Assembly: GCF_006384975.1 (NCBI RefSeq)
Contig: NZ_CP021645.1
Coordinates: 1 to 64,000 of the forward strand
DNA length: 64,000 bases
Direction: 5' to 3'
Source: Pseudomonas oryzihabitans
GTDB lineage: Bacteria; Pseudomonadota; Gammaproteobacteria; Pseudomonadales; Pseudomonadaceae
The translations under genes were made by a program, and so were the position numbers. Each line of letters starts with the position of its first letter. Position 1 is the stretch's first letter. The notes under the pieces are model-generated. The model searched no databases, was not told the origin of the DNA, and saw only the letters and a program-made list of their open reading frames with translations. Positions 54,655 through 63,763 of this stretch are shown piece by piece.

Positions 54655-54717
54655 TGCTTGGGCAGACCGATTCGCCACTCCGGCAATCGCCTCGTGACCC
54701 TAGTGGAGAGAAACAGC

Positions 54718-55200
54718 ATGCCAACCGTGGACATTGCCCAGTACCAAGATGGTGACTTCCTGGTCAACTACGAAGAGAAGGTCTTCGAAGACGTCAAGGC
54801 CGAGCCGGGTGAGAAGGCTCTGTTGACCTTCCACACCATCGCCTTCGAAGGCTCCATCGGCCTGGTCAATCTGCTGCAGGCCAAGCGCCTGCTGCGCAAG
54901 GGCTTCGAAACCAAGATCCTGCTCTATGGACCGGGCGTGCAGCTTGGCGTGCAACGGGGTTTCCCGACCCTGGGTGCCGAAGCCTTCCCCGGCCATCTGG
55001 CCGTCAACAACCAGATCAAGGCCTTCATGAGCGAAGGCGGCGAGGTCTATGCCTGCCGCTTCGCTCTGCAAGCGCTGTATGGCCAGACCGAAAAGGCCCT
55101 GATCGAAGGTATCCGCCCGATCAATCCCTTGGACGTGATGGATCTGCGCCTGCTGATGCGCCGTGAAGGGGCGTTGATCATCGACACCTGGACCGCCTGA
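54718..55200 (+). CDS. nitB: Nit1C protein NitB, MSMEG_0572/Sll0783 family
   Basis: 160 residues from ATG 54718 (GGAGAG nine bases before). [40 protein letters not shown] and [18 protein letters not shown] identify the MSMEG_0572/Sll0783 family (nitrogen-starvation response protein), the first gene of the Nit1C cluster. Biochemical function unknown. Preceded by the sigma-54 promoter. Confidence 0.9.
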   Translation: MPTVDIAQYQDGDFLVNYEEKVFEDVKAEPGEKALLTFHTIAFEGSIGLVNLLQAKRLLRKGFETKILLYGPGVQLGVQRGFPTLGAEAFPGHLAVNNQIKAFMSEGGEVYACRFALQALYGQTEKALIEGIRPINPLDVMDLRLLMRREGALIIDTWTA

Positions 55201-55274
55201 GGCGGCTGCGGACTCCTCGCGGCGACCATGGTTGGTCGTCGCGAGTATTTCTCTTCGATCAGCAGGATCTCAGC

Positions 55275-56219
55275 ATGACCGTTATCCGCGCCGCCGCCGT
55301 CCAGTTCAGTCCCCAGCTCTACTCGCGCCAGGGCACCGTCGACAAGATCTGCCAGCAGCTCCTGGAGCTCGGCCGCGACGGGGTGCAATTCGTGGTTTTT
55401 CCGGAAACCGTGGTGCCTTACTACCCGTATTTCTCCTTCGTGCAGTCGCCCTTCACCATGGGCAAGCAGCATCTGCAATTGCTGCGGGAGTCGGTGACGA
55501 TTCCCAGCGAGGCGACCCAGCAGTTGGCTGAAGCCTGCCGCGAAGCTCAGATCGTCGCCTGTATCGGGGTCAATGAGCGCGATGGCGGCACTATCTACAA
55601 CGCGCAATTGCTGTTCGATGCCGATGGCAGCCTGATCCAGCACCGGCGCAAGATCACACCCACCTATCATGAGCGCATGGTCTGGGGCCAGGGCGACGGC
55701 TCGGGGCTGCGTGCTACCGACAGCGCTGTGGGGCGCATCGGGGCCCTGGCCTGCTGGGAACACTACAACCCGCTGGCCCGCTATGCCCTGATGGCCGATG
55801 GCGAGCAGATCCATGCCGCCATGTTCCCCGGTTCTCTGGTCGGCCCGATCTTCGCCGAACAGATGGAGGCCACCCTTCGTCATCATGCGCTGGAAAGCGG
55901 TTGCTTCGTCGTCAATGCCACCGCCTGGCTGGATGCCGAACAACAGGCGCGGATCATGGCCGATACCGGCTGCCCGCTCGAGCCGATTTCCGGAGGTTGC
56001 TTCACTGCCATCGTCAGTCCCGAAGGCAAGGTCCTGGCGCAAAAGACCGAAGGTGAAGGGGTGATCGTCGCCGACCTTGATTTCGCGCTGATCGACAAAC
56101 GCAAGCGCATGATGGATTCGGTGGGCCACTACAGCCGCCCCGAACTGCTCAGCCTCTTGATCGATCGGCGTCCGGCTCCCCATCTCCAGGAGCGTAGCGG
56201 GGTGGTTAGCCATGAATAG
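55275..56219 (+). CDS. nitC: Nit1-type nitrilase (NitC)
   Basis: 314 residues. Nitrilase triad Glu44 ([14 protein letters not shown]), Lys126 ([16 protein letters not shown]) and Cys160 ([14 protein letters not shown]). In Pseudomonas pseudoalcaligenes CECT5344 and P. fluorescens the Nit1C nitrilase is needed for growth on cyanide or 2-hydroxynitriles, probably by hydrolysing cyanohydrins of keto acids. The stop overlaps the nitD start by eight bases. Confidence 0.9.
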   Translation: MTVIRAAAVQFSPQLYSRQGTVDKICQQLLELGRDGVQFVVFPETVVPYYPYFSFVQSPFTMGKQHLQLLRESVTIPSEATQQLAEACREAQIVACIGVNERDGGTIYNAQLLFDADGSLIQHRRKITPTYHERMVWGQGDGSGLRATDSAVGRIGALACWEHYNPLARYALMADGEQIHAAMFPGSLVGPIFAEQMEATLRHHALESGCFVVNATAWLDAEQQARIMADTGCPLEPISGGCFTAIVSPEGKVLAQKTEGEGVIVADLDFALIDKRKRMMDSVGHYSRPELLSLLIDRRPAPHLQERSGVVSHE

Positions 56220-57303
56220 CCAGGTGATGGCTACCGATCTGCTGGCCGAGCTGCAATGCCATGGTGTGCGCTGGCAAGGTGCCGACGGCCTCGCGCGCAA
56301 GGGCGGCGCCGGTCCTTCCGACCACAAGGCACTCAGCCTGGGCGAGCACACGGCGATGGTGCCGATGCTCAACACCGCCTCGCTGGATTCTCCCTATAGC
56401 GCCATGCCGGACGACAGCGGCGCGCAAGCGCTGATCTTTCGTGAAGGCCGCGAGATCGGGCGGGTCGAGTTGCCCCGGGTTCCGCGCTTCTATGGCCTGA
56501 GCACCGACGACGGCATTCCCTACTGGAAAATCGCCACCCTGCACAGCAAAGACGTGCTGGCCACCACGCTGTTGCAGCATTGCATCCGGATGAACGATGC
56601 GGCCAGTGCCTGCCAGTTCTGCGCCATCAATCAATCCCTCGCCGCCGGCAAGACCATCGCCCGCAAGCGTCCCGCACAATTGGCAGCCGTGGCCAAGGCC
56701 GCGGTGGAGCTGGATGGCGTCAAGCATCTGGTGATGACCACCGGCACCCCGCAGACCCCGGATCGCGGTGCGTCGATCCTCTGCGAGTCCGCCGCCGCCG
56801 TGAGCGCGGCGGTCGAGTTGCCGATTCAGGCGCAATGCGAGCCGCCCGACGATGACCGCTGGTTCACCCGGCTGAAGGACAGCGGCGTGGACTCGCTGGG
56901 CATGCACCTCGAGGCGGTCACCGACAGTGTTCGGCAGCGCATCATGCCCGGCAAGGCCGAGGTGCCCTTGTCGCGCTACTTCAGCGCCTTCGAGGCGGCG
57001 GTCAAGGTATTCGGTCACGGCCAGGTCAGCACCTACATCCTGGCGGGCCTGGGCGACAGCGAGGAGGCCATTGCCGCCATGAGCGAACGCCTGGCCGCCC
57101 TGGGCGTTTACCCCTTCGTGGTGCCCTTCGTGCCCATCGATGGCACGCCGCTGGCCGCACATCCCAAGCCCGACAGCGCCTTCATGCAACGCCTCTATCC
57201 GCGTGTGGGTGCCAGCTTGCGCCGTCATGGCCTGCACTCCGACAAGATCAAAGCCGGTTGCGCCAAGTGCGGCGCCTGTTCGGCACTCAAGCGCCACGAG
57301 TGA
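56212..57303 (+). CDS. nitD: Nit1C radical SAM protein (NitD, MSMEG_0568 family)
   Basis: 363 residues. Cys-rich segment [18 protein letters not shown] near residues 120-140 binds the radical SAM cluster, and a second Cys group ([12 protein letters not shown]) ends the protein, as in the MSMEG_0568/biotin-synthase-like family. Strand and helix layout ([20 protein letters not shown]) fits a TIM barrel. Its reaction is unknown. Overlaps nitC by eight bases. Confidence 0.88.
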   Translation: MNSQVMATDLLAELQCHGVRWQGADGLARKGGAGPSDHKALSLGEHTAMVPMLNTASLDSPYSAMPDDSGAQALIFREGREIGRVELPRVPRFYGLSTDDGIPYWKIATLHSKDVLATTLLQHCIRMNDAASACQFCAINQSLAAGKTIARKRPAQLAAVAKAAVELDGVKHLVMTTGTPQTPDRGASILCESAAAVSAAVELPIQAQCEPPDDDRWFTRLKDSGVDSLGMHLEAVTDSVRQRIMPGKAEVPLSRYFSAFEAAVKVFGHGQVSTYILAGLGDSEEAIAAMSERLAALGVYPFVVPFVPIDGTPLAAHPKPDSAFMQRLYPRVGASLRRHGLHSDKIKAGCAKCGACSALKRHE

Positions 57304-57315
57304 GAGGAGACGTCC

Positions 57316-57879
57316 ATGGCTGAACACGCCTTTGCCCTGACCGACGATAGCTTCAGCGACTTCCTGGCTGGCGACCTGTTGGTCAAGCCGGCCTCCGAGA
57401 GCTGGGAACGTGCCGGCTACTACGCCCTGCGGCGTGCGGTGTTCTCGGACGAGCAGCGCTTGCTGGAGCATGATCGGGATGCCCGGGACTTCGGCGCCAT
57501 CCCCATCGTCGCCGTGACCCATCACTGTGGCATGCCCGAGCAGATCGTCGGCGCCGTGCGCATCTACCAGGAGTCGCCCGGTGTCTGGTACGGCGGGCGC
57601 CTGTGTGTGGAGCAGGCCTACCGGCGCCACAGCATGATCGGCAAGGCGCTGGTCAACGAGGCCGTGTCCCGCGCTCGCGACCTGGGTTGCCAGACCTTCC
57701 TGGCCACGGTCCAGCAGGCGAATGAAAGCTACTTCCACAAGTTGCACTGGGATACCCGCGGAACCCTGGAACTCCTGGGTCATCCCCATGTGCTGATGGA
57801 AGCCCGCCTGGACTGCTACCCCATCCTGCCGCGCCAGGTGGCGCTGATACCACGGCGGAGTCAACGCCATGAGTCTTGA
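57316..57879 (+). CDS. nitE: Nit1C GNAT acetyltransferase (NitE, MSMEG_0567 family)
   Basis: 187 residues, GNAT fold: GYYALRRAVFSDEQRLLEHD, AVTHHCGMPEQIVGAVRIYQ, acetyl-CoA loop LCVEQAYRRHSMIGKALVNE. It matches the N-terminal half of MSMEG_0567, which is fused to an AIR-synthase-like domain in some species; here the two parts are separate, overlapping genes (11 bases). Acceptor unknown. Confidence 0.85.
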   Translation: MAEHAFALTDDSFSDFLAGDLLVKPASESWERAGYYALRRAVFSDEQRLLEHDRDARDFGAIPIVAVTHHCGMPEQIVGAVRIYQESPGVWYGGRLCVEQAYRRHSMIGKALVNEAVSRARDLGCQTFLATVQQANESYFHKLHWDTRGTLELLGHPHVLMEARLDCYPILPRQVALIPRRSQRHES

Positions 57880-58861
57880 CCTGTCCGCGCTCCTCGACAC
57901 CCTCAGGCACAGCGATGCCATGCGCGCCAAGCAGGCGATCCAGCGCCCGGCCCAGTCCCTGGCACCGGCCCCGGCGGACAAAGACGGCGAGGCTCGCTAC
58001 GCGCTGCCCGGGGACGACACCGCGGCGTTGCGCTGCGGTGACCAGTATTTGCTGTTGGCCATCGAGGGCATGCTGCCGCAGTTCGTCGCCCAGGCCCCCT
58101 GGTTCGCCGGGTGGTCGGCGGTGATGGCCAACGTCAGCGACATCACCGCCATGGGCGGCCGCGCCGCCGCCGTAGTCAACGCCTACTGGCATCACGACAC
58201 AGCCGCCGCCGATCAGCTCCTCGCCGGTATTCGCGCCGCCTGCCAGGCCTATGGCGTGCACCTGGTCGGCGGCCATACCAGCCAGGGGCCCGAGCATCCG
58301 ACCGCCCTGGCGGTGGCCATCACCGGCTGGGCACGTTGCCTGTTATCGACGCTGCATGTGCGCCCCGGCCAATGCCTGGCCATGGTGGCTGACCTCGACG
58401 GCCGGTGGCATGGCGACGCCCCCTACTGGAAGGCGTTCGAAGACGTCGCACCGAGTCGCCTGAGGGCCAAGCTCGAGGTCATTCCCCAGTTGGCGGAGGC
58501 CGGGCTGCTGCAAGCCGCCAAGGACATCAGCAATGCCGGCTTGTTGGGCACGCTGTTGATGCTGCTCGAACCCACGGGGAGTGGCGCCCAGCTAGATCTG
58601 ACCCAGGTTCCGCGTCCCGCCGAGGCCCCGTTGGAGCGATGGTTGCGCGCCTTCCCGAGCTACGGCTTCCTGCTGACCCTCGACGATCGGGATTTGGCCG
58701 CTGTCACGACCGCCTTCGCCCGCGAGGGCCTGCAGTGCGCAGCCATCGGCCGGATCGATGCCAGCGCGCGGCTCAGCGTCGAGCTGGACGGGCAGCGGGC
58801 CGAATTCTGGAATCTGCACGACCATTCGTTTACCGGCTTCAGCCAAGCCGAGGAGTTTTGA
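57869..58861 (+). CDS. nitF: Nit1C AIR-synthase-like protein (NitF, Sll0787 family)
   Basis: 330 residues, PurM/ThiL/SelD-like ATP-binding fold. Key parts: PGDDTAALRCGDQYLLLAIE near residue 46, WSAVMANVSDITAMGGRAAA near 83, and VHLVGGHTSQGPEHPTALAV near 130. DISNAGLLGTLLMLLEPT matches the AIRS C-terminal domain. Probably uses ATP on an unknown small molecule in the cyanide/nitrile pathway. Confidence 0.87.
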   Translation: MSLDLSALLDTLRHSDAMRAKQAIQRPAQSLAPAPADKDGEARYALPGDDTAALRCGDQYLLLAIEGMLPQFVAQAPWFAGWSAVMANVSDITAMGGRAAAVVNAYWHHDTAAADQLLAGIRAACQAYGVHLVGGHTSQGPEHPTALAVAITGWARCLLSTLHVRPGQCLAMVADLDGRWHGDAPYWKAFEDVAPSRLRAKLEVIPQLAEAGLLQAAKDISNAGLLGTLLMLLEPTGSGAQLDLTQVPRPAEAPLERWLRAFPSYGFLLTLDDRDLAAVTTAFAREGLQCAAIGRIDASARLSVELDGQRAEFWNLHDHSFTGFSQAEEF

Positions 58862-58862
58862 T

Positions 58863-59186
58863 ATGCCCGCCGTGATCATCCATCTGCGCTGGCCCGATGG
58901 CCAGGAAAGTACCGCCTATTCCCCCTCGACCAGCATTGGCCGGCACCTGGAAAGCGGGCGGCGTTATCCACTGACCGAATTTCTCCAGCGCGCCGAAAGC
59001 GGTCTGTACGCGGCTTCCGAACGGGTCAAGGAGGTCAAGGGGTTTTACTGCAGCTCGGCCATGGACAGCCTGAGTGAATTGCGCAGGCAGGCACGGGCCT
59101 ATGACGGCGATCTGCAGGTCGAGGTACTGGAGCTCCGCCAACAGGGCCGGGCAACTGTTAATCCAGCCACCTTCGGCGAGATCTGA
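58863..59186 (+). CDS. nitG: Nit1C small protein (NitG, MSMEG_0570 family)
   Basis: 107 residues from ATG 58863, one base after the nitF stop. MPAVIIHLRWPDGQESTAYS, PSTSIGRHLESGRRYPLTEF and YAASERVKEVKGFYCSSAMD are the conserved blocks of MSMEG_0570 proteins, which are found only in Nit1C-type clusters. Function unknown. Confidence 0.87.
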   Translation: MPAVIIHLRWPDGQESTAYSPSTSIGRHLESGRRYPLTEFLQRAESGLYAASERVKEVKGFYCSSAMDSLSELRRQARAYDGDLQVEVLELRQQGRATVNPATFGEI

Positions 59187-59201
59187 AACGAGGAGTTCCG
59201 C

Positions 59202-60443
59202 ATGACCCATTACAGCGCAATCGTCGTCGGCGGTGGCCAAGCCGGGCTGTCGGCCAGCTACTACCTTCAGCAACACGATATCGACCATCTGGTGCTGGAA
59301 AAGCATTCCCTGACCCATACCTGGCGCAATCAGCGCTGGGATAACTTCTGCCTGGTGACCCCCAACTGGCAGTGCGCTTTGCCGGGTCATCCCTATAGCG
59401 GCCCCGATCCCCATGGTTTCATGAAAAAAAATGAAATCATCGCCTACCTGGATGCCTTCATCGCCAAGGTTCAGGCACCGGTACGCGAGGGCGTTGCGGT
59501 CCAGCGCCTGGCGAAACGACCCGAGGGTGGCTATCGGCTCGACACCAGTGCCGGAGAGTTCAGCGCCGATCAGGTGATCGTGGCCAGCGGCGGCTATCAC
59601 ACGCCGATCATCCCTCGGCTGGCCGAACGTCTGCCGGCGCACATCGTCCAGCTCCATTCCGAGCAGTACCGCAATGCCGAGAGCCTGCCACCGGGCGGCG
59701 TGCTGGTGGTCGGCTCCGGGCAGTCGGGCGCGCAGATTGCCGAGGACCTGCATCTCGCCGGACGCCAGGTATTTCTCGCCGTCGGCGATGCGCCGCGCTG
59801 CGCCCGCTTCTACCGCGGCAAGGATGTCGTCGATTGGTTGGCCGAAATGGGCTACTACGAGATCGGTGTCGACGATCATCCGCTACGCGAGGGCGTGCGC
59901 GACAACACCAATCACTACGTTACCGGACGCGATGGTGGTCGTGATATCGACCTGCGACGTTTCGCCCTGGAGGGTATGCAACTCTTCGGGCGCCTGACCG
60001 ACCTTAAGGGTGAAGTCCTGACCTTCGCCGCCGATCTGGACGCCAAACTCGATGCGGCGGATGCCGTGTACAACCGGATCAACGCCAGTATCGACCAGTA
60101 CATCGCCCAAAACGGGATCGAAGCGCCGGCAGGCAATGCCTATGAGCCGCTATGGCGGCCCGAGAACTCACCGACGACCCTGGATCTGAGCCGCGCCGGC
60201 ATCACCAGCATCGTCTGGTGCATTGGCTTCCAGCCCGATTTCAGTTGGGTCGATGTCCCGGTCTTCAATGGTCGCAGCTATCCCGGCCATCGTCGCGGTG
60301 TTACCGAGCAACCCGGTCTGTACTTTCTGGGTTTGCCCTGGCTGCACACCTGGGGCTCCGGCCGCTTCAGCGGCGTGGCGCGCGATGCTGAGTATCTGGT
60401 AGCGGAACTGAGTCGACGGCGCGAACTGATGCAGGAATCCTGA
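59202..60443 (+). CDS. nitH: Nit1C flavin-dependent oxidoreductase (NitH, MSMEG_0569 family)
   Basis: 413 residues, flavin monooxygenase-like. FAD motif VVGGGQAGLSASYYLQQHDI at the N-terminus, WRNQRWDNFCLVTPNW, second dinucleotide motif LVVGSGQSGAQIAEDLHLAG near residue 168, and C-terminal YFLGLPWLHTWGSGRFSGVA. It may oxidise an intermediate of nitrile or cyanide use. Last gene of Nit1C; an AT-rich gap follows. Confidence 0.88.
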   Translation: MTHYSAIVVGGGQAGLSASYYLQQHDIDHLVLEKHSLTHTWRNQRWDNFCLVTPNWQCALPGHPYSGPDPHGFMKKNEIIAYLDAFIAKVQAPVREGVAVQRLAKRPEGGYRLDTSAGEFSADQVIVASGGYHTPIIPRLAERLPAHIVQLHSEQYRNAESLPPGGVLVVGSGQSGAQIAEDLHLAGRQVFLAVGDAPRCARFYRGKDVVDWLAEMGYYEIGVDDHPLREGVRDNTNHYVTGRDGGRDIDLRRFALEGMQLFGRLTDLKGEVLTFAADLDAKLDAADAVYNRINASIDQYIAQNGIEAPAGNAYEPLWRPENSPTTLDLSRAGITSIVWCIGFQPDFSWVDVPVFNGRSYPGHRRGVTEQPGLYFLGLPWLHTWGSGRFSGVARDAEYLVAELSRRRELMQES

Positions 60444-60751
60444 AGTCGCTTATATAGTCTTGGATAACCCTATAACGCTTAGTGAATTTGCACCATATGA
60501 AAAATATGTAGCAGGGCTGCGGCTATATTTAGTAATGCCGCTTAGGCTTAGATGTAGCGTCAGAAGTGTAAGGTTGCTTTTTAAGTAAAAGTCTGAGTTG
60601 TGCTGATGTCAGAATAAAAAATAAATAATAGAGGCAGCAGAGGAGGAGCCGTTTGTAGGTTCCTTCTCTGCTGCTGATTTTTGAAGGTTCTGCTGCGAGG
60701 CTTTTAGGGGCGAATTTCCATTGTCTACATAGTCATTATGTCATTCGTAAC
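60444..60751. other. AT-rich gap with terminator
   Basis: No gene. CAGCAGAGGAGGA (60635-60647) pairs, with one mismatch, with TCCTTCTCTGCTG (60661-60673) before a T run. This probably ends the Nit1C transcript. Lower GC than both sides suggests a junction between the island and the ICE-like genes. Confidence 0.6.
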
Positions 60752-61015
60752 CTATTTCTGCTGTGAGCGACAAGCCTGCGCTGATTGAAAAGCCTCTCGT
60801 AGAAAAGATTCTGGTGGTGTGGATAAACGATTAATCCCTCGCAGTTCTGCTGGGCTGTATTTGGCTTCAAGTTTCTCGAATGTGCAGATACATACGGCCT
60901 TGCTCGAGCCCCCATTCATGCAGCCGGCAATAAACTCACCGCGAATTTTGGAGTTCTCATCCGAGCACGCGGTGATCAGCAGCAGAGAGGCGAGGAGTGC
61001 CAGGTACTTTTTCAT
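60752..61015 (-). CDS. small lipoprotein
   Basis: 87 residues from ATG 61015 (AGAGGGG upstream; a TTG six bases earlier is less likely). Signal peptide with lipobox KKYLALLASLLLITAC. The mature part has several Cys (IAGCMNGGSSKAVCICTFEK) and ends SAQACRSQQK. Function unknown. It lies with other short leftward genes of ICE type. Confidence 0.65.
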   Translation of the reverse strand: MKKYLALLASLLLITACSDENSKIRGEFIAGCMNGGSSKAVCICTFEKLEAKYSPAELRGINRLSTPPESFLREAFQSAQACRSQQK

Positions 61016-61027
61016 ATCCAACCCCTC

Positions 61028-61396
61028 TTAGCGCAATACCAGTGCACAGCCCACCATCACGCCGGCCACCAGGCCAATCAGTTGCGGCCCTACTCGCCAG
61101 AAGATCTTGATCCACAGCAGGCTGAGCAGTCCGCCGTTGGTATAGACGGCATCGGGATGCGCGAACTTGCGGATTGCGTCGCCAACCACCGCGCCGATCC
61201 AGCCCAGTACGGTGCCCACCACGACCGCGAAGCATTTGGCCAGTAAGCCAGCGCCTAAGACCATGGCGGAGGTATTGAACGTCACGGACAGGATGCCGAG
61301 CGCCAGCGCCGCGACTCCCCATCCAATCAGTCCTGGATTGAAGGGTGGAAGGCTGTCTTCAGAAGGGGAGGGGTGAGGTTGGTTGGAGCCATTCAT
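61028..61396 (-). CDS. small membrane protein
   Basis: 122 residues (AAAAGGAA ribosome site). Three hydrophobic segments: about 23-45 (IGWGVAALALGILSVTF), 48-72 (AMVLGAGLLAKCFAVVVG) and 98-121. No domain recognised. The gene is close to the lipoprotein gene and probably co-transcribed. Confidence 0.6.
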   Translation of the reverse strand: MNGSNQPHPSPSEDSLPPFNPGLIGWGVAALALGILSVTFNTSAMVLGAGLLAKCFAVVVGTVLGWIGAVVGDAIRKFAHPDAVYTNGGLLSLLWIKIFWRVGPQLIGLVAGVMVGCALVLR

Positions 61397-61442
61397 GAGG
61401 TATTCCTTTTAGGGCTAGTGATTCGGGATGAACGCCGTGCAG

Positions 61443-61892
61443 CTACCAAGTCACGCGGCATTGGTTGGTCTTGCTATCGAACGGCTTCAGCACCTGTTTT
61501 AGGTTCTTGGTCGGCAGCTTCACGGTTTTGCCTCCTGCACTGATCTGCAGGTTGTTGGCGTTACGCAGTGCTTTCCAGAAAGCCGGGAAGTTCTGGCTGC
61601 AGACGTTGCAGTCGATGAAGAACGGATTGCTGTAGCGCTCGCCATCGACGATCACATCGAAGCTCGGACCTTGTTCAGAGGCGTAGGCCTTGCCGTTGAT
61701 GGTGGCGTAGGCCCTCACCGGGGTTTCACCGTCATCCGGGCAGGAGATGTTCAGTTCGTTGCCATTGCCGTCGTCGACCAGGTGTTCGGCAACGCCCTGG
61801 GCGTAACCGGCTGACCATTCATAGGTGCCTGCAAAGGCATGGCTGCAGGCCAGTCCGCACAGCAGGGGAAGCCAGAGGGTTTTCTTGCTCAT
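61443..61892 (-). CDS. secreted protein of unknown function
   Basis: 149 residues from ATG 61892 (AAGG nine bases upstream; ATG 61901 is too close to it). Signal peptide SKKTLWLPLLCGLACSHAFA; the mature part contains ISCPDDGETPVRAYATING, three further Cys and KALRNANNLQISAGGKTVKL. It may be a periplasmic disulfide-bonded protein. Similar short proteins accompany XRE regulators in ICE accessory regions; no function known. Confidence 0.65.
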   Translation of the reverse strand: MSKKTLWLPLLCGLACSHAFAGTYEWSAGYAQGVAEHLVDDGNGNELNISCPDDGETPVRAYATINGKAYASEQGPSFDVIVDGERYSNPFFIDCNVCSQNFPAFWKALRNANNLQISAGGKTVKLPTKNLKQVLKPFDSKTNQCRVTW

Positions 61893-62040
61893 CAGGAACA
61901 TCCTTTTAGGGAGGGAAAGGGAAAGCAGAGAAGGGAGAAGAAGTTGTTAGGCAACCTATTAGGTTGTGTTTCAACTTGTGACGCACTTCATGTCAACGAG
62001 TGGATACCCAACCATCCGGGTGGACGGTTGGAGCCTTGGC

Positions 62041-62388
62041 ATGAGCGGTATCGATCAGAAGAATTTGGCGGAGTCGGTTGGGCGGGCGATCGCGCGTCAC
62101 CGGATCCGGGTGGGGCTGACGCAGGAGGAAGTTGCGGAGCGCCTAGGCATTGGTAACGAGGCCGTCTCCCGGATCGAGCGGGGCGTGGTCATTCCCAACA
62201 TCGCCCGGCTCTACGACTTCGCGTCCATCTTTCACTGTGAGGCGGCAGAGCTACTCAGCGAGGCCAGCCCGCGCAGCGATGATCAGGCGCGCCAGATCAG
62301 CCGCCTACTGGACGCCCTGACCGAGGCGGACCGGCAACTGGTGCTAGGTCTGGTGCAGGGGTTGGGTGAGCGCCTGCGCCAGGGATGA
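62041..62388 (+). CDS. XRE-family HTH regulator
   Basis: 115 residues from ATG 62041 (GGAG eight bases upstream). HTH at about residues 15-70: AIARHRIRVGLTQEEVAERL, GIGNEAVSRIERGVVIPNIA, RLYDFASIFHC. The C-terminal helix ALTEADRQLVLGLVQGLGER could be for dimerisation. It is divergent from the secreted protein gene. Regulators of this form are frequent in Pseudomonas ICEs. Confidence 0.8.
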   Translation: MSGIDQKNLAESVGRAIARHRIRVGLTQEEVAERLGIGNEAVSRIERGVVIPNIARLYDFASIFHCEAAELLSEASPRSDDQARQISRLLDALTEADRQLVLGLVQGLGERLRQG

Positions 62389-62405
62389 CGGTTGCCCACC
62401 GACGA

Positions 62406-62750
62406 TCAGGTCGCTGTCTCTCGTCCGGTAGACGTCGGTGGCTCGTCATACTTGGCGCCACAGCGTAGACACAGGCACTGATACTCCATGAATTGATGGC
62501 GATGAACGTCCTTGATGAAGGCATGGGTATCAGGCCAGCTCGTGTGGACGGCTGATAGCCCCTGGAGCATGCGATTGAACGCCTGTTCCAGCGGACCGCG
62601 CTGTCCCTGTTGAGTGGGAGCCCCCGGCTCAGTCGGTGGCTGAATACCCCTTAGAAAGGCGTCCAAGCTGCCGATGAGGCTGGCTATCACCTGTGCGGCC
62701 TCCTTGGACAGCACGACCGATGAGTTACAGATCAAGCAAGGTGTGGGCAT
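62406..62750 (-). CDS. ICE-type protein with two Cys pairs
   Basis: 114 residues. MPTPCLICNSSVVLSKEAAQ at the N-terminus and MEYQCLCLRCGAKYDEPPTS near the C-terminus each give CxxC pairs that could bind one zinc ion. The middle is helical (VIASLIGSLDAFLRGIQPP). Function unknown; gene leftward with the RadC gene group. Confidence 0.6.
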   Translation of the reverse strand: MPTPCLICNSSVVLSKEAAQVIASLIGSLDAFLRGIQPPTEPGAPTQQGQRGPLEQAFNRMLQGLSAVHTSWPDTHAFIKDVHRHQFMEYQCLCLRCGAKYDEPPTSTGRETAT

Positions 62751-62825
62751 GGCTAAAGCTCCTGTCAGAAGAGAGGGGCAGAACGGCTATCAGGAATGAG
62801 AAAGGGCAGGCCAAGGGGCCTGCTT

Positions 62826-63023
62826 CTATGCCGTCGTGGATGGGGTGCTGAACGCGGTACCGGAACGGCGAAGCAGTTCTCCGAAGAGCGCCAAGGCCAG
62901 AGCGATGGCTAAGGCCAGCGGCCAGAAGCGCAGTATCAGTACCAAAAGGCCGACGGCGAGCAGGCTGCTGGCCAGTAGCCCAGCGAACACGAATAGCGAG
63001 GCGAGAAAACGCAGAAGCGGCAT
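62826..63023 (-). CDS. small hydrophobic membrane protein
   Basis: 65 residues from ATG 63023 (AAAGGAG eight bases upstream; the longer frame to 63056 is not needed). Two membrane helices: FLASLFVFAGLLASSLLAVG and LVLILRFWPLALAIALALAL. It ends RRSGTAFSTPSTTA. Function unknown. Confidence 0.6.
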   Translation of the reverse strand: MPLLRFLASLFVFAGLLASSLLAVGLLVLILRFWPLALAIALALALFGELLRRSGTAFSTPSTTA

Positions 63024-63195
63024 GGTGAAGTCTCCTTTCAGGTGGCGATTGGCCAAGCAACCAGGACGCGAGCGCTTGCCTTGGCGGTCGAGCCAATAGT
63101 CGTCATGAGGGAAGGGGAAGAGACGTGCTGATAAAGCGCGGGGAGCGCCAGGTGTCAGCGGGGTAGGCTGTGAGGCGGGCGGAGCAGATCGAAGG

Positions 63196-63693
63196 CTAGA
63201 CCAGGCCCAGTTCCGCCATCGAAACGCAGCCCTCGTGTCCCACGATAATGTGGTCCAGGGTGCGGGTACCCACCAGGTTCAGCAGCTCCTTGAGCGTCTG
63301 GGTGAGACGACGATCCGCCTGGCTTGGCTCCGGATCTCCCGAAGGATGGTTATGTACCAGGATCACCGCCGCCGCGTTGTGGCGCAGCACGGTTTTCACC
63401 ACTTCGCGCGGATAGACACTCGCCGCATCCAGGGTGCCTTGGAACAGTTCTTCGTAGCAGATCACACGGTGCTTACTGTCGAGCAGCAGAAGAGCGAAGA
63501 CCTCCCGCTCCTGCTGGATGAGCAGCGTCTGCAGATGGGCAATGACCTGCTGGGGCTCCGTCAAACTGCTGCCCTTGCTCAATCGCTGGGCCACGAGCTG
63601 TCGGGCGATACCGAGAATGTCGGCTTCGGTTACCGGAGAGTCAATGAGATAGCTGCCAGCGATTTCGCCAGCCTTGAGTTTGCTCGCAATCAT
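63196..63693 (-). CDS. radC: RadC-family JAB-domain protein
   Basis: 165 residues, the JAB/MPN domain without the N-terminal HhH part of chromosomal RadC. Metal motif VILVHNHPSGDPEPSQAD near residues 113-130, preceded by PREVVKTVLRHNAAA and followed by LVGTRTLDHIIVG. The short form is found on ICEs, plasmids and islands. Biochemical role uncertain (putative metal-dependent nuclease or isopeptidase fold). Confidence 0.87.
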   Translation of the reverse strand: MIASKLKAGEIAGSYLIDSPVTEADILGIARQLVAQRLSKGSSLTEPQQVIAHLQTLLIQQEREVFALLLLDSKHRVICYEELFQGTLDAASVYPREVVKTVLRHNAAAVILVHNHPSGDPEPSQADRRLTQTLKELLNLVGTRTLDHIIVGHEGCVSMAELGLV

Positions 63694-63763
63694 GAGAGGT
63701 CCCGCGACAAAGATTAGGTTTCAAAAAAGGGGGGCTGAGGCGGAGAGGGCGGGGCTGCCGACT

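Noticed and set aside
56206..57981. 591-codon open frame on the minus strand opposite nitD/nitE
   Set aside because: It is antisense to well-recognised Nit1C genes, has low-complexity His/Gly/Arg-rich translation, and no domain. A high-GC shadow frame.
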